DNA from: an uncultured Bacillota bacterium
Lineage (GTDB): Bacteria; Bacillota_I; Bacilli_A; RFN20; CAG-826
Direction of reading: 5' to 3'
NCBI GenBank assembly: GCA_946612055.1
Contig: CAMOEH010000086.1
Span: 1 to 10,754 of the forward strand
DNA: 10,754 nucleotides
The position numbers were made by a program, and so were the translations under genes. The notes under the pieces are model-generated. The model had not been told where the DNA came from. It worked only from the letters and a program-made list of their open reading frames with translations, and did no database searches. Each line of letters opens with the position of its first letter. The first letter of the stretch is position 1. This document shows, piece by piece, positions 1 to 4,506 of the stretch.

Positions 1-633
1 ATTTTCAGGGATGCCTAGGGCATCGCAAACCAAGGAGCGGCAGATGAAACGGTCAGAACCAGAGACGACATAGAAATCAAAATCGTTTTCCCTAAGGTAA
101 TCGAAGACTTCTAACATCGGATGATAGAAGGCTTCCCCGTAGGTCAAATTATCAAAGCCCCAAACTGGTTTCTTCAAATATTCTTTCACGTAGGCATCGA
201 ATTCGTCTAAGGTCATTCCCGCATACGCTTTAGCGGCCGCATTAGCGTGGATCAATTCAAACCCAGAAGGCAAAGGGTCTCCATTTTCCACTTTGTTTTT
301 GATCGCGGTTGCCGCTTCAACGACATCATCGGGAGCTTCGTAAGTCTCATCTTCTAATCCGCGATATTGGAGAAGGCTATATTCGAGGTAGGTCGGGAAA
401 AGCTCTCCATAGAAAGTGCCATCCATATCGAACGTCGCGATGCGGTCTTCCTTCGGGATGAAGTGCTCGCTTTTCTCGTCCGTGACGTCTTCAACATATT
501 CTTGAAGAGAATTCAACGATTCGCATTCGTTCCATTTTTCGAAAACAAACGGCTTTTCTTTTTCTTCAGATTTGCATCCGCCTAAGGATAGCAATAGTGG
601 CAGGCAAACCATCATGATCATTCCACGTTTCAT
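1..633 (-). CDS. HAD-superfamily phosphatase, predicted lipoprotein (C-terminus outside window)
   Basis: The minus-strand frame is open from the ATG at 633 to the window edge, giving the first 211 residues. Residues 1-20 form a lipoprotein signal: basic start, hydrophobic stretch, then LGGC with the acylated Cys at 20. A charged linker follows. Residues 68-72 are DMDGT, HAD motif I, with nucleophile Asp69 and acid/base Asp71. VVSGSD at 189-194 fits motif II (Ser191). About 95 residues between the motifs form an insert or cap. Motif III and the final Asp motif would lie beyond position 1. The start is fixed by GGAGG on the minus strand at 645-641, seven bases from the ATG. The layout resembles exported HAD phosphatases of the phosphorylcholine-phosphatase-like group, acting on phosphomonoesters outside the membrane; the substrate is not known. 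It is divergent from the 723 operon and shares its control region. The lipoprotein and HAD calls are firm; the subfamily is inferred. Confidence 0.85.
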   Translation of the reverse strand, partial: MKRGMIMMVCLPLLLSLGGCKSEEKEKPFVFEKWNECESLNSLQEYVEDVTDEKSEHFIPKEDRIATFDMDGTFYGELFPTYLEYSLLQYRGLEDETYEAPDDVVEAATAIKNKVENGDPLPSGFELIHANAAAKAYAGMTLDEFDAYVKEYLKKPVWGFDNLTYGEAFYHPMLEVFDYLRENDFDFYVVSGSDRFICRSLVCDALGIPEN

Positions 634-656
634 CTTTTTTCCTCCGTGTCGGCAAA

Positions 657-662
657 ATAATA
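657..662 (-). promoter_or_regulatory. candidate -10 box of the lipoprotein phosphatase gene
   Basis: The minus strand reads TATTAT here, five of six to consensus. It gives a start near 650 and a short leader that contains the GGAGG ribosome site at 645-641. No good -35 hexamer is present. The expected -35 position (about 678-685) falls inside the palindrome at 676-694, so a repressor bound there would block this promoter. Confidence 0.45.
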
Positions 663-675
663 GCACTTTGTCCAT

Positions 676-694
676 CGTTTTAATAATTAAAACG
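676..694. promoter_or_regulatory. perfect 9-1-9 palindrome, candidate Fur-family (PerR/Fur/Zur) box
   Basis: The sequence CGTTTTAATAATTAAAACG is a perfect inverted repeat of nine bases around one central base. Its core at 678-692, TTTTAAT-A-ATTAAAA, matches the TAATnATTA centre shared by Bacillus Fur, PerR and Zur boxes and differs from the PerR consensus TTATAATnATTATAA at two symmetric positions. It sits between divergent genes and covers the expected -35 regions of both. The palindrome is seen directly. Assignment to the Fur family is inference, and PerR is favoured only because msrA lies in the right-hand operon. Confidence 0.6.
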
Positions 695-711
695 TTTGGA
701 TAGGAATCCGT

Positions 712-717
712 TATAAT
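712..717 (+). promoter_or_regulatory. -10 box directly before the 723 gene
   Basis: A perfect TATAAT ends six bases before the ATG at 723. Transcription would therefore begin at or next to the start codon, giving a leaderless or nearly leaderless mRNA. The -35 position (about 688-694) has no good hexamer and lies at the edge of the palindrome at 676-694, suggesting a controlled or activator-dependent promoter. Confidence 0.5.
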
Positions 718-722
718 AAGGC

Positions 723-1931
723 ATGCGCAAAATCACCATATATCCCATTCGTTCTTCTTTGTCTTCCTTCGAAAAGATCAACGCTGACAGCAAGAAATTG
801 CTCGATGACCTTTCTTCTTTGCTTGAAGATTACCAATTCGTTTTGGAAGATGACCCGAGCAAATTAAAGGATGCCGAGTTCCCTTTGATCCTCGTCCAAA
901 GCGGTGGGAGCGAAGGAATCTTCCTTCAAGAGATCTTCCCTTGCTTTGACGGGCCTTATTACCTGCTTACCTATGGTTCATGCAATTCGTTAGCGGCAAG
1001 CTTAGAGATATTGACCTTTTTGAAGCAGCATCATCGCCTTGCTGAAGTTTTGCATGGGGATAATGAATATATCCTTTCGCGCATCAAAGCATTGCAAAGC
1101 AAGAAAAAAGAAGAGAAAAATGCTCGCCTTGGCGTTTTGGGAAAGCCTAGCGATTGGCTGATTTCCTCCAATGTCGATTACCAGCGATGCCAAGGTATCT
1201 TTCATATCGACCTCATCGATATCGAGGGCAAGGAAATCGAGGAAGCGATTAAATCAAGCAAAGCGAAAGAAAGTGATTTGGCCCGTTTTGATTACGATGA
1301 AGCGGAGAAAGAAAAATCCCTTTGCGTCTACGAAGGCATCAAAAAGATCGTGGATCAATACCAACTAGATGGCTTTACGATCCGTTGCTTCGACATCCTC
1401 TCTTCTTGCCATACTTCCTCTTGCTTAGGGCTTGCGTTGCTTAATCAAAATAACGTTGTCGCTTCTTGCGAAGGGGATGTGCCGGCTTTATTGACAGCTT
1501 ATTTGCTTCAAAAGAAGTGGGGCATGCATGCATTTCAGGCCAATCCCCAATGGATCGATCCGAAAAACAACACGATCGATTTTGCTCATTGCACCCTTCC
1601 ATTAGATATGGCGGAACGCTTCGAATTAGATACCCATTTTGAATCGGGCATTGGCATTGGGATTCATGGTCAGATGAAGATTGGGCCTGTTACCGTCGTC
1701 AAAATCAATGCCGAATTGACAGAATTCTATTGCGAGGAAGGGGAACTTCTACTCAACGAATATCGAAAAGATCGTTGCCGGACGCAGATTCGCATCCATA
1801 TGGATTCTCCCGTGACTTATTTCTTGAAAGAAAGCCTTGGGAATCACCATCAGATTGTCTATGGAAGAAAAGGAAAAGAAATATCCGAATACTTATCTTC
1901 CTTTGGATTAAGGAGAATCAAAGCATCATGA
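723..1931 (+). CDS. L-fucose/L-arabinose isomerase-related protein (COG2407 type)
   Basis: This 402-residue cytoplasmic protein has no signal or membrane segment. It carries the hallmarks of the FucI/AraA-related group. GVLGKPSDWLI at 137-147 begins the second domain. SCEGDVPALLT at 248-258 holds acidic residues at the place of metal ligands (Glu250, Asp252). FAHCTLP follows at 287-293, SGIGIGIHG at 308-316, GPVTVVKI at 321-328 and a late GNHH at 373-376, matching the C-terminal His region. Known members are ketol-isomerases of sugars; many COG2407 proteins have no assigned substrate. No sugar kinase, aldolase or transporter is nearby, so catabolic use is not supported by context. The gene overlaps msrA by four bases (ATGA), so the two are probably translated together. 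AAGG at 718-721 is too close to the ATG to be a normal ribosome site. The family is fairly sure; the substrate is unknown. Confidence 0.8.
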   Translation: MRKITIYPIRSSLSSFEKINADSKKLLDDLSSLLEDYQFVLEDDPSKLKDAEFPLILVQSGGSEGIFLQEIFPCFDGPYYLLTYGSCNSLAASLEILTFLKQHHRLAEVLHGDNEYILSRIKALQSKKKEEKNARLGVLGKPSDWLISSNVDYQRCQGIFHIDLIDIEGKEIEEAIKSSKAKESDLARFDYDEAEKEKSLCVYEGIKKIVDQYQLDGFTIRCFDILSSCHTSSCLGLALLNQNNVVASCEGDVPALLTAYLLQKKWGMHAFQANPQWIDPKNNTIDFAHCTLPLDMAERFELDTHFESGIGIGIHGQMKIGPVTVVKINAELTEFYCEEGELLLNEYRKDRCRTQIRIHMDSPVTYFLKESLGNHHQIVYGRKGKEISEYLSSFGLRRIKAS

Positions 1932-2419
1932 GAAAAACGATTTATCTAGCTGGCGGATGCTTTTGGGGCGTCCAAGCCTATTTCGATCAGCTTAAAGGCG
2001 TCCTTGCCACGAAGGCGGGATATGCCAATGGCCTCACCTCTTTCCCAACTTATGAAGAAGTCAAAACCGGAAAGACGGGCCACGCTGAAACCGTGAAGAT
2101 CGATTATGATTCCGATGTTTTGAGTTTGGATGATTTGCTAGGACATTATCTTCGCTTCGTCGATCCATATTCCATCGATAAGCAAGGCGGAGACGAAGGG
2201 CATCAATATCGAAGCGGGATCTATTACACCGATTTGCTTGATGGCATCGAAGCAAATGCTTATCTTTCCTCTCATCTAGAAAAAGGCTACGTCATCGAAA
2301 TTGAAATGATGCGTAATTTCTTCCCGGCCGAAGAATATCACCAAGACTATCTGAAAAAGAATCCGGGCGGCTATTGCCATGTCGATCTTTCCTTAGCAAA
2401 AGAGAAAGAAAAGAAATAA
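1928..2419 (+). CDS. msrA: peptide-methionine (S)-S-oxide reductase MsrA
   Basis: MsrA reduces the S-epimer of methionine sulfoxide in proteins and free methionine, using thioredoxin; it acts in the cytoplasm as oxidative-damage repair. The 163-residue product has the signature GGCFWG at 9-14 with catalytic Cys11, then TGHAE at 50-54, DPYSIDKQGGDEGHQYRSGI at 79-98, and AEEYHQDYLKKNPGGYCH at 134-151, whose Cys150 is the likely resolving cysteine. Length is normal for a stand-alone MsrA and no MsrB domain is fused. The start at 1928 is chosen because homology begins there and it overlaps the upstream TGA (ATGA); the frame is open further upstream, but that part is the shadow of the neighbouring gene. 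A hairpin terminator follows at once. Its promoter is probably the one before 723, so it may be under the palindrome at 676-694. Confidence 0.95.
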   Translation: MRKTIYLAGGCFWGVQAYFDQLKGVLATKAGYANGLTSFPTYEEVKTGKTGHAETVKIDYDSDVLSLDDLLGHYLRFVDPYSIDKQGGDEGHQYRSGIYYTDLLDGIEANAYLSSHLEKGYVIEIEMMRNFFPAEEYHQDYLKKNPGGYCHVDLSLAKEKEKK

Positions 2420-2439
2420 GCCTTGAAAGGCTATTTTTT
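2419..2439 (+). terminator. intrinsic terminator of the msrA operon
   Basis: AGCCT (2419-2423) pairs with AGGCT (2428-2432) around a TGAA loop, followed by A and six T (2434-2439). The stem is short but starts at the last base of the msrA stop codon and has a clean T-run. The hairpin also contains the candidate -35 of the tRNA promoter. Confidence 0.75.
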
Positions 2440-2451
2440 ATGGCCGATAAT
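2423..2451 (+). promoter_or_regulatory. candidate promoter of the tRNA-Val/tRNA-Thr unit
   Basis: TTGAAA (2423-2428, five of six to consensus) and GATAAT (2446-2451, five of six) are separated by exactly 17 bases. The start would fall near 2457, about 24 bases before tRNA-Val, a normal tRNA leader. The -35 lies in the loop and 3' arm of the msrA terminator, so one stretch serves both purposes. Confidence 0.65.
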
Positions 2452-2480
2452 TATTTGCCTTTAACGGCAGGCCATCTAAT

Positions 2481-2555
2481 GGGGGTTTAGCTCAGAGGGG
2501 GAGCGCTTCCTTCACACGGAAGAGGGCCCTGGGTCGATCCCACAAACACCCACCA
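2481..2555 (+). tRNA. tRNA-Val(CAC), degenerate T arm
   Basis: The 75-base gene includes an encoded CCA. The anticodon stem CTTCC/GGAAG closes the loop TTCACAC, giving anticodon CAC (codon GUG). The D arm GCTC/GAGC is intact. Two parts are abnormal. The acceptor stem has a G-A mismatch at pair 4-69. The T arm read with a 7-base loop gives GTCGATC, with G instead of the near-invariant T54, and only three of five stem pairs. The other reading is TGGG/CCCA with a 5-base loop. It may be a working but odd tRNA, a decaying copy, or a sequence error. It lies five bases before tRNA-Thr and shares promoter and terminator with it. Confidence 0.75.
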
Positions 2556-2560
2556 ATTGT

Positions 2561-2636
2561 GCCGCCTTGGCTCAATTGGCAGAGCAACTGATTTGTAATC
2601 AGTAGGTTACTGGTTCGATTCCGGTAGGCGGCACCA
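2561..2636 (+). tRNA. tRNA-Thr(TGT)
   Basis: The 76-base gene with encoded CCA folds without fault. The acceptor GCCGCCT pairs with AGGCGGC. The anticodon stem ACTGA/TCAGT closes TTTGTAA with anticodon TGT (codon ACA). The T arm ACTGG-TTCGATT-CCGGT is standard. The next element is a strong terminator. Confidence 0.97.
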
Positions 2637-2649
2637 TTTAAGCGAAATT

Positions 2650-2675
2650 GCTCTAATGCAAATTAGGGCTTTTTT
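2650..2675 (+). terminator. intrinsic terminator of the tRNA unit
   Basis: An 8-bp stem, GCTCTAAT (2650-2657) with ATTAGGGC (2662-2669) and one G-U pair, closes a GCAA tetraloop and is followed by six T (2670-2675). It separates the tRNA unit from the toxin-antitoxin operon. Confidence 0.9.
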
Positions 2676-2692
2676 CTTACTGGTAAGCTCAA

Positions 2693-2723
2693 TTGACTTA
2701 GCATTCGACTACAATGTAATCAA
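2693..2723. promoter_or_regulatory. candidate autoregulatory operator of the RelB/RelE-like operon
   Basis: Two imperfect half-sites face each other: TTGACTTAGCATT (2693-2705) and AATGTAATCAA (2713-2723), whose complement is TTGATTACATT. The inner CATT-7-AATG part is perfect. The element lies directly before the ribosome site (AAGGAGG, 2722-2728) of a ribbon-helix-helix antitoxin gene, where such antitoxins usually bind. Possible promoter parts overlap it: TTGACT (2693) with TGTAAT (2715) at 16 bases, though this would start transcription inside the ribosome site, or TACAAT (2710) with no clear -35. Confidence 0.45.
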
Positions 2724-2735
2724 GGAGGAAAAACA

Positions 2736-2960
2736 ATGTCTGTTACTTCCGTTCGTTTGACCGATGAAGAATCCGGTCTTATCCGCAGTTATTGCTCCAT
2801 CCACGGCATTTCAATGTCCGAAGCTTTGAAGCGTGCACTCATAGAAAGAATTGAAGACGAATTTGACCTCGCTGAATATGAAGCAGCCAAAAAGCGATAT
2901 GAAGAGAACCCCGTTAGCTATTCATTGGCAGAGGTTCGCAAGGAGCTAGGCTTAGAATGA
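2736..2960 (+). CDS. RelB-like ribbon-helix-helix antitoxin (DUF6290 type)
   Basis: This is the antitoxin of a type II toxin-antitoxin pair: it binds and neutralises the toxin encoded next and represses its own operon as a DNA-binding dimer. Of 74 residues, the first 40 form a ribbon-helix-helix: strand SVRLTD at 5-10, helix through EESGLIRSYCSIHG, turn ISMSEA at 25-30, and helix LKRALIERIE at 31-40. The acidic helical tail at 41-74 (DLAEYEAAKKRYEENP, then YSLAEVRKELGL) is typical of the toxin-wrapping part of RelB/DUF6290 antitoxins. AAGGAGG lies seven bases before the ATG. The stop overlaps the toxin start by four bases (ATGA), giving coupled translation with antitoxin first. The pair sits just after a tRNA terminator, a common landing place for accessory genes, but no att repeat is visible. 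Confidence 0.88.
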   Translation: MSVTSVRLTDEESGLIRSYCSIHGISMSEALKRALIERIEDEFDLAEYEAAKKRYEENPVSYSLAEVRKELGLE

Positions 2961-3226
2961 GTCGATGGCAAATCCGTTTCAGCGATGAGGCTCTAAGACA
3001 GCTTAAAAAACTTGATGGCTATACCGTCCGCCTAATCGATTCTTGGATTGCCAAACACCTTGAGGGTTTGGATGATCCCCGCTTGCTAGGGAAACCACTT
3101 GTAGGCAATCGTGCAGGCCAATGGAGATATCGTATCGGTGATTGTCGGATGTTATACGAAATCAAAGACGACGTTCTTTTAATCCTCGGCATCAAAATTG
3201 GGCATCGCCGCGAAGTATACGAATAA
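2957..3226 (+). CDS. RelE/ParE-family toxin (RelE-like mRNA interferase)
   Basis: The 89-residue product has the RelE/YafQ fold pattern: N-terminal strand WQIRFS at 4-9, two helices (DEALRQLKKLD, then TVRLIDSWIAKHLEG), the central LLGKPLVGNRAGQWRYRIGD stretch at 43-62, CRMLYEI at 63-69, and the closing IGHRREVYE at 81-89. Basic and aromatic residues at catalytic places of ribosome-dependent RelE nucleases are present (Arg57, Arg64, His83, Arg84, Arg85, Tyr88), so the gene looks intact and potentially active. RelE toxins cut mRNA in the ribosomal A site; ParE members of the same superfamily instead poison gyrase. The conserved C-terminal basic/Tyr motif favours RelE. The start overlaps the antitoxin stop. 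The gene is followed by 63 bases and then the HTH-CysK gene. Confidence 0.88.
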   Translation: MSRWQIRFSDEALRQLKKLDGYTVRLIDSWIAKHLEGLDDPRLLGKPLVGNRAGQWRYRIGDCRMLYEIKDDVLLILGIKIGHRREVYE

Positions 3227-3241
3227 AAAGCAAGACTAGAA

Positions 3242-3271
3242 TTGATTTTTAATCACATATTGGGATATCTT
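3242..3271 (+). promoter_or_regulatory. weak candidate promoter and small palindrome before the HTH-CysK gene
   Basis: TTGATT (3242-3247) and TATCTT (3266-3271) lie 18 bases apart, each four of six to consensus. A 5-3-5 palindrome, TGATT-TTT-AATCA (3243-3255), overlaps the -35. It could be the operator of the helix-turn-helix domain encoded just downstream. No terminator separates this gene from the toxin gene, so read-through is also possible. Confidence 0.3.
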
Positions 3272-3289
3272 TTTATCGAAGGTGACAAT

Positions 3290-4441
3290 ATGGATCGAAA
3301 GACTGTTGGAAAAAATATTCGAGCAATAAGGAAAGAAAAAGGGATTTCTCAAGCCCAATTAGCCTCGTTATTAGGCTATAAAGATCATTCGGCCTTAGCC
3401 AAAGTGGAGACCGGAGTTAACGACATCACGGTAGAAACCCTTTATCGGTACGCCGATGTTTTAGGCGTTCCTGTTGATGCTTTGCTAGGCGAAAGAAAAT
3501 CCAGCCAAGGCAAAAAGATTTATCACAAGGCTTACGAAATGATCGGTTCGACTCCTTTGCTAGAACTTTGTAACATCGAAAAGGAATTGGGCCTTGCTTG
3601 CCATCTTTACGCCAAGGTGGAATTGTTTAATCCTTCTGGCTCTGTGAAAGACCGCGTTGCTTTAGCCATGATCGAAGATGCCGAAAAAGAAGGGATCATT
3701 TCTCCAGGAGCCACTTTAATTGAGCCAACTTCGGGAAATACGGGGATTGGCTTAGCTTCGGTTGCCGCATCAAAAGGCTATCATGCCATATTGGTTATGC
3801 CCGAGACGATGTCGATAGAGCGAAGAAGGATGATCGCCGCTTATGGGACTAAAATCGAATTGACTCCAGGAAATCTAGGAATGCAAGGAGCGGTAGACAA
3901 GGCCAAAGAGCTGGCTTTCTCTATTCCAAATTCTTTTATCCCGAGCCAATTTGATAACCCATCAAACCCTAATGCCCATTATCGCCATACGGGACCAGAG
4001 ATTTTCAAAGCATTGAAAGGGGACGTGGATGCATTTGTCGCCGGAATTGGAACCGGAGGAACGATCTCTGGAGTTGGTAAATACCTCAAAGAAAAGAAAA
4101 AGGTATACGTCGTTGGCGTAGAGCCAGCTTCTTCGCCGTTGCTATCGAAAGGAAAAGCCGGGCCTCATAAGATTCAAGGAATCGGTGCCAATTTTATCCC
4201 CAAGAATTTTCAAAAAGAATATGTGGACGAAATCATGCCTATTCCCGATGAAGAAGCTTTTGCCTGGGCTAAATTAGTTGGGAAAAAAGAAGGTATCTTG
4301 GTTGGCATCAGCTCTGGCGCATCCTTATCCGCGGCCATAACGTTAGCCAAAAGAAACGATCCGAAAATCAAGAACATCGTCGTTTTGTTCCCCGATGGAG
4401 GCGATCGTTATTTCTCAACGCCTCTATTTACGGAAGAATAA
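3290..4441 (+). CDS. Xre-type HTH domain fused to cysteine synthase (O-acetylserine sulfhydrylase)
   Basis: The 383-residue chain has two parts. Residues 5-67 are a Cro/C1-type helix-turn-helix (VGKNIRAIRKEKGISQAQLA, then the recognition-helix region DHSALAKVETG and VETLYRYADVLGVPVDALLG). Residues 77-383 are a full cysteine synthase, which makes cysteine from O-acetylserine and sulfide with PLP. NPSGSVKDR at 114-122 holds the Schiff-base Lys120. TSGNTG at 147-152 is the substrate loop, GTGGT at 254-258 binds PLP phosphate, and SSGAS at 341-345 and PDGGDRY at 368-374 complete the site, so activity is expected. The start at 3290 is preferred over the in-frame ATG at 3242 because AAGGTGA lies at 3279-3285 and the HTH begins at once. 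The join is uninterrupted, with no frameshift sign. Bacillus CysK works with the regulator CymR, so a sensor-regulator role is plausible but inferred. No other sulfur gene is nearby. Confidence 0.9.
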   Translation: MDRKTVGKNIRAIRKEKGISQAQLASLLGYKDHSALAKVETGVNDITVETLYRYADVLGVPVDALLGERKSSQGKKIYHKAYEMIGSTPLLELCNIEKELGLACHLYAKVELFNPSGSVKDRVALAMIEDAEKEGIISPGATLIEPTSGNTGIGLASVAASKGYHAILVMPETMSIERRRMIAAYGTKIELTPGNLGMQGAVDKAKELAFSIPNSFIPSQFDNPSNPNAHYRHTGPEIFKALKGDVDAFVAGIGTGGTISGVGKYLKEKKKVYVVGVEPASSPLLSKGKAGPHKIQGIGANFIPKNFQKEYVDEIMPIPDEEAFAWAKLVGKKEGILVGISSGASLSAAITLAKRNDPKIKNIVVLFPDGGDRYFSTPLFTEE

Positions 4442-4476
4442 AGGATAATAATATTTTTATCTTTCCCTCCGCGTAG

Positions 4477-4500
4477 GATAATCAAACCGATGTGGGAGGA
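4477..4500 (+). promoter_or_regulatory. candidate -10 and strong ribosome site before the spermidine-synthase-like gene
   Basis: GATAAT (4477-4482) could serve as a -10 with a start near 4489, though no convincing -35 is present. GGGAGGA (4494-4500) is a strong ribosome site six bases before the ATG at 4507. This decides that start over the in-frame GTG at 4492, which overlaps the ribosome site itself. Confidence 0.45.
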
Positions 4501-4506
4501 ATATCC

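Noticed and set aside
367..585. Plus-strand open frame of 72 codons
   Set aside because: It lies fully inside the minus-strand HAD lipoprotein gene, which has clear motifs and a ribosome site; the plus frame has none.
1730..1927. N-terminal extension of the MsrA frame
   Set aside because: The extra 66 residues are an out-of-frame reading of the COG2407 gene; MsrA homology begins at the ATG at 1928, which overlaps the upstream stop.
2481..3240. Integrated mobile element at the tRNA locus
   Set aside because: No integrase, transposase or repeated tRNA 3' end can be seen in the window; only the toxin-antitoxin pair hints at acquisition.
3242..3289. Longer start for the HTH-CysK gene
   Set aside because: The 16 extra residues are upstream of the HTH, no ribosome site precedes 3242, and this stretch carries promoter-like bases and a palindrome.
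4441..4464. Hairpin AAGGATAA/TTATCTTT after the HTH-CysK stop as a terminator
   Set aside because: It is AU-rich, has a large loop and its T residues are used in the stem, so no free T-run follows. At best a weak structure.
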